Both the position numbers and the translations under genes were made by a program. Below are positions 49,146 through 61,499 of a stretch of DNA of 64,000 nt, in pieces; position 1 is the first letter of the stretch; the number at the start of each line of letters is the position of its first letter. The stretch comes from Xenopus tropicalis (taxonomy: Eukaryota > Chordata > Amphibia > Anura > Pipidae). The notes under the pieces are model-generated. The model searched no databases. It was not told the origin of the DNA and saw nothing but the letters and a program-made list of their open reading frames with translations. The stretch covers positions 138,445,545-138,509,544 of the forward strand of contig NC_030680.2 in assembly GCF_000004195.4 (NCBI RefSeq). Direction: 5' to 3'.

Positions 49146-50204
49146 AATATAAACCAGGGTGCATCTTAGCCATGCCACCTCTTCTTCCCCATGCCATGCC
49201 AGGTTATGCACCCAACCACACCCCCACTTGCCAGTTTTAGGGAGATTTTAGAGAGGTTCAGTGCTTTTCAATGGCATGGGGTATGTACAATATGGAGGCA
49301 AATTTTAATTGGGCAAGAGAAGGGTAAACAGTGGTTATTCCCAAAAAATAAACTGACGTGTCTACCACTCTTCATAATTTGCACCCAAATTACCATTAAT
49401 CCCCCAGCTGGGGTAATGGGTAACCCACCCAAACAAAGAGCCAGCTGTCTTAATGTCTCTGCAGCAAACCCTCACAAATGTTGGGAACCTTGTCCTTGAA
49501 CCTTGTCTCTATGAACACTCTCACTGAGTGGAATAAAATGGCGGCAATACAGCCTTATATACTACTGGGGAGGTCAGTTGACCTTGCTTGTACCACATGG
49601 GGCACATAGAAGGGGAAGAGGCATTCAGTAAGAACTTTTTGTAGCCTGCTTCACCTGGGTAGGTGCGGCGGTATTTGGGTTTTGGTAACAATTCCAAAGG
49701 GCCTGCTGCACTGGGCACATATTTAGATGTATGGGACCCTGGTGTAACCCATATGCAGGATGTGACATCATACCTGGTGCACCATCAAACCCATCTAAGA
49801 AAACTTAAGCTGCACAAGTAGGTTCCTAGCATTCTACACAGTAGGGGCTAATTGCTGCTGCTGGGAACCCCCTCCGTAACAAGTTCATGGGAGCTTGTGT
49901 TTGAGGCAAAATGGAAGCCTAAGGAATATGTAACAATAACACTATCTGTTGTTACTGAGTGGGTCAGTTATATGATGAGTAGGATTACAGCGTCCCAGCC
50001 TGGAAGTTGTGGGAACCCCTTAGTGCTCCAGCACATATTTTGTGATCTAACAGAGATCAGAGAGAAGCCAGATGAAACCGCTTCCTGAGCAAACCGCAGC
50101 ACAGGCTGTAGTTAGCACTCTTCTCTTAAAGGAACAGTAACACCAAAAAATGAAAGTGTATCAAATTAATTAAAATATAATGTATTGTTGCCCTGCACTG
50201 GTAA

Positions 50205-50523
50205 GGGCTCTGGCACATGGGGAGATTAGTCGCCCGTGACAAATCTCCCTGTTCGCGGGCGAGTAATATCCCCGAAATGCCATCCCACCGGCAAAAATGT
50301 AAATCGCCGGTGGGATGGCATACGCGGGCAATGCAATTTTCCTGAAATCGCGGAAGTTTTCTCTAAAGGCAACTTCCGTGATTTCAGGGAAATCTCGGCG
50401 CCGCGTTTGCCATCCCACCAGCGTTTTATATTTTCGCCGGTGGGATGGCATTCCAGGGAGATTAGTTGCCCGCGAACAGGGAGATTTGTCATGGGCGACT
50501 AATCTCCCCGTGTGCTAGAGCCC
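50205..50523. mobile_element. Palindromic CpG-rich MITE with TAA target duplication
   Basis: 319 bp starting GGGCTCTGGCACATGG and ending TGTGCTAGAGCCC, flanked by TAA (50202-50204 and 50524-50526). Much of it folds back on itself, with nested hairpins on CCATCCCACCGGC / GCCGGTGGGATGG. Because it is near-palindromic, mirror-image open frames appear on both strands; they are not genes. Confidence 0.88.
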
Positions 50524-51616
50524 TAAAAGTTGTGTGTTTGCTACAGAAAGACTACTATAGTTTATATAAACAAAGCTGCTGTGTAGCTATTGGGCAGCCA
50601 TTCAAGCTGGAAATAAAGGATAAAAGCCACAGGCTACATAGCAGATAACAGATAAACTCTGTAAAACACAATTGTATTCTATAGGGCTTATCTGTTATCC
50701 ACTATGTAACCTGTGCCTTTTCTCCTGGCTGCACAACAGGTTATTTATAAAAACTATAGCAGTTTGTAGCAAACACATAACACTTACACATTTAAATACT
50801 TAAATTTTTTGAGTGTTACTGTTTGGTTAAAGTGATACATCTTGTGACAGTCCCTGCATGGCCATGCAACACAGGATGGTAGGGGGAAGATGGGCATCTC
50901 ATTTCACTGTGAATATAAAAGGTGAGAACACATGAGCTACTCAATCAGACTGCAGATTGATCAGTGACATTTCAGGAAACCTGCCCACACAGGCAACTAG
51001 ACTACTCTGATCTCATTAAGTGGTCCACTGGATACATACAGAGGTGTGGCTCATCCAACTCCAGGTCTTCCCAAGAATGTTTGGATATTGGTCTTATGTT
51101 TAAATGCAACAATCTGAAACTAACATTCAGACAGAAATTGTAGGATAAAGCCTTTAAAATACAAATCAAAGGATGTTCTGAACATGAAATAGTTGGCAGC
51201 ACCAATTGTATGAAAGTGACTTCCACTGTAGGTCCCCCAAGGATATCATCCGATACACAATACATGCGCAGATTTTATTGTTAGCTGCACAAAATTTTCT
51301 AACCTGGCCAACTGACTAAATGACCGATCACCATGGTAGGACAGATATCTGTTTGGGGCTTACTCCAATATATCTTTAGGATGGGTGGAAAATCACATTG
51401 GCTGGCACAGACATGCAAAAAATATTAAAAATATATAATTTCACTGGCCACTGGCAAAATTAAATTATGGTCCTACAATTCAAATGGATCAGTCTCTAAT
51501 AAACTGAAGGTGATCCAACATGTCACTTAAACATACTTGAGAAAACAGACTGTAATAATGCACTGCTATAATGGACAGCAACCAGCCCAGTACAAGCTTA
51601 CCCCGGATTACAAGAC

Positions 51617-51752
51617 CAGGACTGGGCTTCAAAAAAGGTCCTAGCATTTCAAATACACAGAGCCCCACATGGGCCCCCACCAATAAATAGTGACTATCTA
51701 TAGCATCTTACAGCAGCCCCTCTGGCATTTGCCAGAACCCACAGATTGCCAG
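51617..51752. mobile_element. hAT-like fragment related to 39470-39590
   Basis: It contains CAGGACTGGGCTTC, 'ggtcctagcatttcaaatac' and 'ctctggcatttgccagaacc', then CCAGTC. The right terminus is incomplete and no target duplication is visible. Confidence 0.6.
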
Positions 51753-51931
51753 TCAGCTTGCAGGGAGCCCATGACAGTAGTAGCCTCCTCACCCCTTTAA
51801 TATATGCCCCATATGAAATCATTAGCCTACAAGTCTGATTAGTCATTTGATAGCTGGCTTCTTTGAAATCGGAACAGTCTGCAGCATCCATTTATGCAGC
51901 ATGCCGATTCCATGTGTAGATATATCTAAAG

Positions 51932-52238
51932 CAGTGATCCCCAACCAGTGTTTTGTGAGCAACATGTTGCTCTCCAACCTCTTGAATGTTGCTCCCAGGG
52001 GCCTCAAAGTAGGTGCTTATTTTTGAATTTCTGGCTTGGAGGCAAGTTTTGGTTGCATAAAACCCAGTGTAAAGACAAACAGAGCTTTCTATAGGCTGCC
52101 AATCCACATAGGGGGCAACCAAATAGTCAATTATAGCTCTTATTTGCACCCCAGGAACATTTTCCATACTTGTGTTGCTCCCCAACACTTGTTCCATTTG
52201 AATGTGGCTCATAGGTATAAAAAGGTTTGGGATCCCTG
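51932..52238. mobile_element. hAT-like element, target duplication ATCTAAAG
   Basis: 307 bp with ends CAGTGATCCCCAACC and GGTTTGGGATCCCTG. ATCTAAAG flanks it at 51924-51931 and 52239-52246. Same family as 31305-31589 and 54441-54748. Confidence 0.92.
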
Positions 52239-52246
52239 ATCTAAAG

Positions 52247-53756
52247 GGATGAAGTGGCAACCCAGACTGGCAGAAATATTCCTTGGCAAAAGCACACATT
52301 GTGGGGTGTTTAGCAGGACTCCAGCTCTTGGTCAAATTCAGCTCCCAGCATCCCCTGCTTGGAAGTTGTATATCAACAGTGTCAGCAGTTTAAAAACTTT
52401 ATATCCCCTGCAATCACTCACAAAATCATTACTTCACTGCCTTTACACGTCCCATTAACATGATAGCTTCCTTTTTTTCCCCCCAACCAAGATTCCTGTG
52501 ACCCCCACAGTGGCTCTTTCGCACTCCCTTTTGCTGTAACTTCCTGTGTCTATGGCAGAAAGCAGAAGAGGAAGCCGCAATGATCAGACCCTGCAGATCT
52601 ATGTGATACTGAAGATAAGCGGCTGAGACACACTAACAACCCTGACCCCCACCCCCACAGCTTCCAACCCTCTCAATCTGTTTCCATACGGCAACACACA
52701 CAGAAAGGCAGATTCTTTGGGGCAAAATGGTTTCATGCCTCACCCTATGGCATAAATGTAATCTATCAATCTGGGACTGGCCCCATTTTCCCTTCATCAC
52801 CACAAAGCCTTTCTTATATTTCCTGGTCACTCGGGTCTGTCTGGCTAGCAACAAGATAGCAGTGTGTATCTCAATATTTCATAGAACATAGGTGCAACTT
52901 ACTGAATATATTAAAAATGATGTGGAAAGGGAACCTTTACCAATTTCTAATCCTCATATCACTCAGCTGGAAGATTGTGTTGCCACCACATGGCCCACAT
53001 GTACAGTGAGAATATACTTCCTTTTGGTTTTATCTATGCGGAACTCCTCTCTGGCAAGCTATACAGACACCTTATACAGCTGCTGCTTTGGTTTAGGTTG
53101 AATCACTGACACTTACCATTTATTCATTATCTGAAAGTAAAGCTATATGAGACAATGGTGCTTATTTATGAAGCCACAGATCTGAAAAAATTACATTATT
53201 TCACTGTACTGGTATTTGTCCAAGCTTTCACATTCCCTATCTGATCCCCCATGTTCTTCTATGAGGGGGCTGCCATATTTGTGCAGCAGGAGGCCGTTAG
53301 CATTAGAAGCTATAACTGACAGGCTGAGAAGCGACAGTCAGGCTGGCAAAACAGTCAGGTTTTGGGATTTCAAGTAACAATTACTTACAAAAGCAGCCCT
53401 ATCAGTAAAAAATGATCAACACGACCTATAGGCAACTTTTTATGTAGATTTATATTTTAAAAAGTTGTTTTTTCGTGTCAGTATCACTGCTAAGTTCTGC
53501 TCCAGCTTCTGTCAGCACCAGCAGTGCAGAGAATATAAAAGATAGATACTCATTTCAAAAGCAATTACACATATACTGATTACACCAATTAATGTAAAGA
53601 TGCTTAGAATTACGTATTCTTTCATTTTGCCAAAAAAAAAAAACAGTTTATGGGTGGTGTAACCCATAATTTACATGAAGTTCATCATTAAATCTAACTT
53701 ACAAATCTCCAATTAAAAAATGACAGAATATAGTGAGAATAAAGCATCAGGCTGGG
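52247..53756. other. Probable intron 1 stretch, nothing recognised
   Basis: No gene, RNA or repeat family is recognised in this 1.5 kb. An A-run lies near 53632-53643. Confidence 0.4.
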
Positions 53757-54812
53757 ATGGGATGGTACACCCAGGGTTACTAGGGCATGGTATGGTACAC
53801 CCTAGGGTTGCTATGGATGGTATTGTATACCCCAGGGTTTCAATGGATGGTATGGTATACCCCAGGGTTGCTATGGATGGTATTGTATACCCCAGGGTTG
53901 CTATGGATGGTATTGTATACCCCAGGGTTGCTATGGACTGTATGGAATACCCCAGGGTTGCTATGGATGGTATGGTATACCCCACGGTTGCTATGGATGG
54001 TATGGTATACCCCAGGGTTGCTAGGGCATGGTATGGTACACCCTAGGGTTGCTATGGATGGTATACCCCACAGTTGCTATAGATGGTATTGTATACCCCA
54101 GGGTTGCTATGGGCTGTATGGTAACCCCCAGCATTGCTATATGTGGTATGGTATACCCCAGGGTTGTTATAGGTGGTATGGTATACCCCAGGGTAGCTAT
54201 ATGTGGTATGGTATAACCCACGGTTGCTATGGATGGTATGGTATACCCCACGGTTGCTATGGATGGTATGGTATACCCCAGGGTTGCTAGGGCATGGTAT
54301 GGTACACCCTAGGGTTGCTATGGATGGTATACCCCACGATTGCTATAGATGGTATTGTATACCCCAGGGTTGTTATGGGCTGTATGGTAACCCCCAGCAT
54401 TGCTATATGTGGTATGGTATACCCCAGGGTTGCTATAGGTCAGGGGCCCCCAACCTTTCTTACTCGTGAGCCACAGTCAAATGTAAAAAGACTTGGAGAG
54501 CAACACAAGCACCATAAAAGTTCATGGAGGAGCCAAATAAGGGCTAAGATTGGCTATTAGGCAGCCTCTATGCACCCTATCAGCTTACAGGGGCTTTAAT
54601 TGGCAGGAATTTTTTGTTTTTATTCAACCAAAACTTGCCCCCAAGTCAGGAATTCAAAAATAACTACCTGGTTTGGGGGCACTGAGAGCAACATCCAAGG
54701 GGTTGGGGAGCAACATGTTGCCCCCGAGCCACTGGTTGGGGATCACTGCTATAGGTGGTATGGTATACGCCAGGGTTGCTATGGACTGTATGATACCCCC
54801 AGGGTTGCTATG
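53757..54812. repeat. 30-bp minisatellite interrupted by a hAT element
   Basis: Units built on GGTTGCTATGGATGGTATGG and TATACCCCAG repeat every 30 bp from about 53757 to 54440, then resume from 54749 to about 54812 after an inserted element. Because 30 is a multiple of three, several frames on both strands stay open as decapeptide repeats; these are artefacts of the period. Confidence 0.95.
54441..54748. mobile_element. hAT-like element inside the 30-bp minisatellite, target duplication CTATAGGT
   Basis: 308 bp starting CAGGGGCCCCCAACC and ending GGTTGGGGATCACTG. CTATAGGT flanks both sides (54433-54440 and 54749-54756) and belongs to a minisatellite unit, so the array is older than the insertion. 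Confidence 0.95.
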
Positions 54813-54832
54813 AAAGAGGCCTGAAGGGCCAG

Positions 54833-56307
54833 TACCGGAGGTTTTACATAAAGGAAGACTTACCCTTATCTATGTTCCACTCTGATGCCTGATTTCCAAT
54901 ACTGCACATGGCATAACATCAATTAACCCTCATTTTGTAAGCAGAAAGTAACACAAGCAAGCAATCTATTAACTAGGACAAGGCCATTAAATCTCATTAA
55001 AGTCTATGAAGTGCATCTCACAGGTCATAAAAGATACCTACAGATGACTGACACCTTAGGGTGCTGTGCCAGTCCCTGGGTTTTCTCCCACACTCCAAAA
55101 ATTTAAAATACAGGCAGGTTAAATGGCTAAATATTGCCCAAGGGTATGTAGAATCCACAAAAACTAGTAGTAACCCATAGCAACCGGTCAGCAACTGACT
55201 GATCCTTCAACTGCTAGTGATTCACGGAAACACATTTACAGATTTAGGGGGTTTCTGTGCATAAAGAACTCTCCGTTATAGTGAATGTAGCTTTATGGAA
55301 AGGAAATTAATCTTGGCTCTACCCTGGCACAACTGAAAGCAGAGAATCGAAGCCAATGGGAAACCGGCTCACATACCACAGGCACCAATAAACCAATAAC
55401 CAATCAATGAAACATTGCCACATCTCTGAACCTCTAAACAGGGCACTTGTAGCTGCAGGACAAGAGAACTGTGGCCCAGTCATCTATACTACGTAGCTGG
55501 GAATATCTGACGTTGCTGGGGTGGCATGCCATTATTTGGTAGCAGGGAAGGGCAGAATGACCCCCTCCCACTATTACGGGGGCCTTTGATGTCAGTAAGG
55601 GGCAAGCTGGCAGCTCCAGTAGAGACCACAATACACTGATATCTATGTATCAAATTCAGCTCATTGGTAAGAACAGAAAAGTGAGTCTTGCCAAAGCAGA
55701 CTGGTAGATACAATTGGTAGATACAATTAGGGCCATTTCAGTCTCTTCTTCTAGTACCCCCCCCGGCATGGAAAGGGTTATAGCGTGGGTAAAAGTAACA
55801 GCTGTGTGGTGTCCAGCCTGAGACCAAGGGCAGAAGAAGAATAAACACACTTTCCCTGGGCTAGGAAGCGTGCATATGGAAGCACTCAGCAGCAGTTGCT
55901 ATGGAAGCAGGAACCTTATGTCATAATCTCCACAATTTGCCTGAGGGGGGGGTGCCAGTTCATTCCCTCCTCTCATATATCAGCTTCTGGGTTTGCAATG
56001 GCCGCACTCAAAGGTCACAGGCAGGAACCGCAGAAGAGAAGGGGCTGAAACAGAATGAATTTTACATTTTTTTTTCTCTTACCCCCATCCTCATCCATCC
56101 AAGCTTTGCTACAGGAGTCTGCTGAACTCACGGGCAAGATTTGCCCCAGTCAGGTGACCTATAATAACAGGCTCAAACATTTGCTTACATCCTCCTATAC
56201 CAACCAATCCAATCTTTGCCTTCATTCTTTTCCTTATCACCACCAATTAGACCTCTGCAGTCATCCTTTTCCAAAGATCACCAGCCAGTCGTTTGCTTTG
56301 ATCCTTA
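54833..56307. other. Probable intron 1 stretch, nothing recognised
   Basis: No gene is recognised. Short open frames on both strands near 55434-55850 overlap each other and match no family I know. Confidence 0.4.
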
Positions 56308-57067
56308 AGGTGGCCATAATACATGCAGGAAAGATTGTTTATTTCCCCTTTTGGTGTACTATTATGAATTTCAGTAACACACAGAGCTTGTAACAATGGA
56401 TTGCTATCAGGATTAGAAAAATTTAATAATGCATTGAAAACTGCTGCGGGGCCTTGTGTTGTAGAAGCATATTCAATAGTTAAAATTTTGCGTGTCAAGT
56501 AAGACAACTTCATGTCCACTAAGGCATTGGGAAATCTTATGTTGGGTGGTAATGTTTTATAGCAAATGTGTGACTTGGTGTGAAGTATGCAAGATAGTAT
56601 TGTGACCATTCGTGACTGACTATGACATTTCTACAGCCATAGCACTAGCTGCTAAAGCTTTGAGACACGCCGGCATCCCCTGTACCGGAACAAGCATTAC
56701 TTTGGAAAAATGGGCTACCGGACGCAAATTGCCTCCACACTCCTGAGCACAGACTGCAGTCATGGTTTTACAGGTGTCCTTAACATACAAAAGAAAAGGT
56801 TTACAATAATTTGGTAGTCCTAAAGCAGGGGCTTGAACCAGAGATTTATTAAGCTGATAAAACACATTTTGCATAGCTGGTGACCATATAATTAACGCAT
56901 ATTGATCTTTCTTTGTGCACTGCCCAAGATTGTTTATAAATGTAGATTTGCTTGGGTGCCGCTGAACCTGCACGATTGACGAGATGAACGATATTGGTCA
57001 TCTTGTTAATCCGCCATACATGCCCCGAATGTTGTACGAAACCGTATGAGTGCGTGTATGGGAAGCT
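56308..57067. mobile_element. MITE-type element carrying retroviral pol sequence
   Basis: The left end AGGTGGCCATAATACATGC and right end GCGTGTATGGGAAGCT are inverted and match the family at 10433 and 27541. TTA flanks both sides (56305-56307 and 57068-57070). Relatives are about 0.3 kb; this copy is 760 bp because it holds a pol fragment. Confidence 0.6.
56324..56975 (-). pseudogene. Endogenous retrovirus pol fragment (RT connection / RNase H region)
   Basis: Two adjacent minus-strand frames (56620-56973, then 56247-56609) read as the end of a retroviral reverse transcriptase and the start of the tether/RNase H part. Recognisable short motifs are APALGLPNY, FLLYV and RPVAHFSK. The frames are offset by a shift near 56610-56620. 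No gag, protease, integrase, env or LTR lies nearby, so it is an inactive scrap. The class, gamma- or epsilon-like, is not settled. Confidence 0.75.
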
Positions 57068-57466
57068 TTATTCTAGGGTTGTGATGAGAAATGATGGGGT
57101 AATACATACTCCCACCTGGTCATGCCCCTGATCCACCCAATCAAGCCCCTGATCTGCAAAAACTCCACCCCCTAAACTGCCCATACCTTGTGGAAGTGCC
57201 CTCTGTGACCAGTTCATATAAGGTTTCCTACTTAGTGTCAAAAGCCAAAAAGCAAATGAATATAGAAGGCAGTATAATTGCTGCCGTCATGTTTGTATTT
57301 ATATTGATTAGTTAAACAGTGATCAGCCAAAAATTTTTTGTATGATAGTTGGACCTATTTTAAGCAGGTTATATTTGCCTTGCTATTCTGCCTCTTTCTG
57401 GCCTGCATCTAAAATCTGGTCATTAGGGTCAGTGACCCCAGCAACCAAAACCAAATTAACTTAGTG

Positions 57467-57760
57467 GCTATACATGGGCAGATTTAGGCTGCCAATTTGA
57501 GTCCTTCAGACCAATTCGGCAGTTTATCTGCCTGTGTATGGGGACCCCTAATGGGCCTCCCCGACCAATATGTGGCCAAAAATTGTCACGAGGTTTTGAT
57601 TTTCCCATCAGATCGGGGCCTGTTTCAGCTCATTAATGTGGTCCTTGCTCCGACGGCTCCTAAACCTGTAGTCATAATTCAATCTTAGGGCCAAACAACT
57701 GAATTAGCCCGATATTGCCAACCTTAGTTGGGCATACTGGGAGAAAGATCCTCTCATTTG
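57467..57760. mobile_element. Degraded MITE related to 27541-28834
   Basis: It contains 'ggctatacatgggcagat', 'agaccaattcggcag' and a 'gatattgcc' block in the same order as the 27541 element. The termini are decayed. Confidence 0.55.
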
Positions 57761-57784
57761 GCGACCTAACCAAACAAACGGCTC

Positions 57785-57990
57785 TTAAGACTTTAATTTT
57801 ATTATTGCTCATTATAGGTCATTGCTTTTATTTTAGTTTACGTCCTCTATTACATAATCTTTCTAACTGCTCCCTGATTTTTAGGGTAACAGAGTCCTAG
57901 CAACCAGATAGATGTTAAAATACCAAGCCCAATAGCTACAGAGCAAACAACATAAATTAAAAAAAACAGAAAAAATACAAAATGAAGACC
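57785..57990. repeat. Dispersed repeat related to 23160-23345, reversed
   Basis: It contains 'ggtaacagagtcctagcaac' and the downstream AT-rich 'aaatgaagaccaac' block, the reverse of the 23160 repeat. Confidence 0.45.
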
Positions 57991-58662
57991 AACCGCAACC
58001 TACCACAGCTGGGTACCCAAGGTAATATTACTGGGCCCGGCACCTTAAATGCTCACCCAACCAATGTCCCCTCTAAGCTGTGCGCTTGTGCACACAAATG
58101 TTAAGACCAGAACACACAAGAAATCATGGTGCGAGCAGGGAATTTTGCACTACTAGCGTTTCCCCACTGTAAACAGTGAAAGCAATCTTTCAGATACAAG
58201 TTTATATAAGAATAACAGAGAACAAACTAAGAAATAACAGAAGCTTCTCGTTAGTCCAGACCTAAGCGCTGTTGCTCTAAGCACTGCTGCCTGTTGTTTC
58301 TAAATTACACGAGAACAAACAGGAAGCTGCAGTTCTACAGATATCACTTCTAAATATACTCCCCTGCTTAACTTCCAAATGTAAACAGATTTAATGCTCA
58401 GTAAAAGTTCACAACAGGAGTGCTTACTAGCATATGCACAATTATAACTAGGCGAGGGAGCTGCCATAATGCTTGCACCATGCAAGACACTTCACACAAG
58501 CAGCAACAGCATACTATGTATTTAGTCACGTGCCATCAAGTGAACAAGGAAGTAAAGGCAAACCAGCCTCTCTGTACCGCCCTCTGCAATGGCAATGACT
58601 CGTCTGCTCAAACTAAAATTTGTATTTGCTCATGCACCTCTTGGAGAGTGTGGATTGGGCAC

Positions 58663-59234
58663 TGACAGGAACTCCGGTTTCTGAACCAAAATGTGTTAAA
58701 GAGCCCCACACAACACAGAAACCCCTAATATCCCTATCCCTGTAATCTGTTCCTTTAAAAAGTATTAATAAATACAATTTTTATATGCTGAAATCTGCAA
58801 AAAAGCTGCAAAACAGTTCTCCCCTGCCAGGATTTCAAATGATGCAGAAAGAGAAGAAGGGGCTTAAACACTGATGTTACAAATTGTAACAAATTCCCCA
58901 CAGCTTACAGACAGCATGCAGGAACTACATAACCCACAATGCATTGCACTGTGATGTTCCTTTCCTTATTGACATCACGTGTGCAGCAGGGAATTGTGGG
59001 ATTGGGAGGAGGCAGGCTGAAGGCTGGGGACAGGCGACTACTGTTACATTTTATTTGAGTCACAAAGTAGCCAGCCAGACCAGCAGGGGAACAGGGGGCG
59101 GGGCTTAGGGAACTGTACCAAACCATATTATTACATTAAATATTATGAAAAGGCTGTGTATTTTTTTAATTGATGTTAAGTGTAAAGTTGTTTGAAATTA
59201 TGTTTCCTTTTCAAAACACTGAATTCCCTTTTAA
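58663..59234. mobile_element. TTAA-flanked dispersed repeat, copy 2 (longer)
   Basis: It shares its first 260 bp with 22392-22650 and continues to GAATTCCCTTTTAA at 59221-59234. The left terminus is eroded (GGAACTCCGG), and it is non-coding. Confidence 0.65.
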
Positions 59235-60873
59235 AGTAAGGAGCTGTAGCTCCTCCTCAGTTCCTTTCCAGGTTTTAAAAAAAAAAAAGTGATAAAAAAG
59301 TAGTCAGGTGGGTAAAAAGTATATATAAAATACTCAAGAGCCATGAATATCCTCTATATTCATATGTATAAATGTAAATAAGCATAGATGCAAGGAATGT
59401 TCTGCACACACTAGTGACAGTCTGCCCCCATATCTGTCCCCTCCTAACACAGGGTAGCTAAGAACCAACCCTAAGGAACATTTATTTAACATAATGCACT
59501 CAATTACAATCCTGCAGGCTGCTGCTCAGCACTGGGCCCGATACAAAGAGTCCTGAGCCACAATATCATGTACTGAGAACTCCCACTGGCCACACTGAGC
59601 ACAAATAGCATTGGATCCGTTTCCCTTGAGTTCAGGCTTAATCCTCCCAGTCTGATCCATGATCTTTAATTAACGCAATAATCCAGAGTAAGAGACTTAG
59701 GCAGTCTGTGGCACGGCTATGAAATAACTTGTAGCGAGAAAGCGCCCCGGGCGCTGAGGCGATGGGAAGACTGTTAAATGATTATCCTACAGACGGCTTC
59801 CCTTGCCTTCATCCCAATCAACCCCACTCACTTCTATGGGTATCAAAAATGTGCAGCCTCTAATCATTCCATCAATGAAATTGCTACTGAAAGCAGCATA
59901 AGTCTCTTATTCTCGGAACTGCGGGTTCTGACTCCTGAGACAATGTAGTCGAAGCCAGCTGTTTAACAGACCTGGAATGATTACATTGTTCCAGATGTAC
60001 AGAAAGATATAAGCCAGCAAATCAGCTGGTACTACTTCAAATCCCTATATGCACAAATGCACAAGATATAGGGGGCCACGGGGCCCTATCACCCTACAGC
60101 CTGTTCCTTTTACCCCCCTGCACCTAATAGGGCACAACCAGCATACTGGCTCACTGTGCTAGTATAGATGCCCACATTTAGACAAAGGCAGTATGCATTT
60201 GACTTTAATTGGGTACGATTCTGCACCCATTCTTGGACCTGGGGTTATACTTAACGAAGCCAATGTGAACAGGGGTAATTATATTTTTTAGAAAATGAAA
60301 ATTTAGTACATGCCTATTAAGTTTCTAACAGAGTTGAGAGGGCCGGCTCCTTTGTGTGGATTCGCCAATTGCCAAATCTATAAGATAAAGATAAGAAGTG
60401 CCCCCAGTGTTATTAGGAGTCAAGCGAATGTGGTTTTCTTGGGGGGACATGGAGTCATGGCATAAGAAATCCTGTATTGAAGTCAAAACGTTAAACTTAA
60501 AAAAGTCCTTTTTAGGGGGAGTAAGGGGGTTTATAAAAAATGCTTGATTCACACGGGTCACCAGAAATACAATAACAAGCAAAGAACTCTCACTTCCCTC
60601 TCAGTAAATATACAGATACTTCTGCTGGATCAGCGTAAACCCTTTCTGCCTTTTACCCTCTTACAGCCACTGCCAAATTCTTTTCAAAAACATATGTTAG
60701 CCAATGCCGCCCCACCCAATATATTCCTTCTCAGGCACCTTACGGTTTTGCCCACCTGTCCCTTGGAGAGTGAAAATGTTAAATGTTCAACCCTCATAAA
60801 CATTATATGGCCACTTTCACTTCCCATTGTACAGGTCCTGTACAGGGGTGGTTCATATTTAAGTGAACATATA
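59235..60873. other. Probable intron 1 stretch, nothing recognised
   Basis: No gene or repeat family is recognised. The overlapping open frames on opposite strands at 60544-60936 have no familiar product. Confidence 0.4.
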
Positions 60874-61042
60874 GGGGCATGTTTACTAAGATTGGAGATA
60901 AATATCTCCGGTGACCAACCAACCAATCAGCAATAAGATTTGAACAGTTACCTACAAGTTAGAAATCAAAGCAAAGACCTAATTGGTTGCTACAGGCAAA
61001 ATCACCGGTGATATTTATCTCCATTCTTAGTAAACATACCCC
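60874..61042. mobile_element. Palindromic MITE (GGGGCATGTTTACTAAG ends)
   Basis: 169 bp with left end GGGGCATGTTTACTAAG and right end CTTAGTAAACATACCCC, plus further inverted matches inward (GATAAATATCTCC / GATATTTATCTCC). It is non-coding. Confidence 0.8.
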
Positions 61043-61048
61043 TTAGTA

Positions 61049-61491
61049 CAGGGGTAGGGAACCTATGGCTCGGGAGCCAGATGTGGCTCTTTTGATGGCT
61101 GCATCTGGCTCGCTGCCAAATCTTTAATAAAAAAATAACGGGGGCCTGGCCTGCGCTCGCCGGATAGAAGACCTGTTCTAAGCCTTAACACGTCTTATAT
61201 CCGCCAAGCGCAGACCACGCCCTCCTCAGCATCGCATCCGGCATCCTTGGCACCCACTCTACCCTGCCCCTGCGCTCGGCGGATAGAAGACGTGTTCTAA
61301 GCCTTTGAACACGTCTTCTATCCACCAAGCGCAGGCTACGCCCTCTTCTGCATCGCATCCGCATCCTCTGGACCTACCCTACCTTGCCCCGCAGCATCCG
61401 CGGCCAAACATATTGTATGGCTCTCACGGAATTAAATTTAAAAATATGTGCTGTTTATGGCTCTCTCAGCCAAAAAGGTTCCTGACCCCTG
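61049..61491. mobile_element. hAT-like element, target duplication CCTTAGTA
   Basis: 443 bp starting CAGGGGTAGGGAACC and ending GGTTCCTGACCCCTG. CCTTAGTA occurs at 61041-61048 and 61492-61499, overlapping the last bases of the MITE at 60874-61042. It contains a 119-bp direct duplication (from 61151 and from 61270), each copy with a hairpin on GATAGAAGACGTGTTC-type sequence. Confidence 0.92.
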
Positions 61492-61499
61492 CCTTAGTA

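Noticed and set aside
50170..50518. Mirror-image open frames on opposite strands
   Set aside because: They arise because the MITE is near-palindromic.
52441..52460. ACGTCCC site tested as the donor of camk1 exon 1
   Set aside because: The codons before it read HVNGT-like residues, not the conserved DVLGT, and no kinase N-terminus precedes them.
53720..54290. Long open frames with decapeptide repeats on both strands
   Set aside because: They follow from a 30-bp tandem period and are open in several frames at once. There are no spacers, so it is not a CRISPR array either.
58525..58545. ACGTGCC site tested as the donor of camk1 exon 1
   Set aside because: The preceding codons read LDG rather than LG, and no homologous sequence lies upstream.
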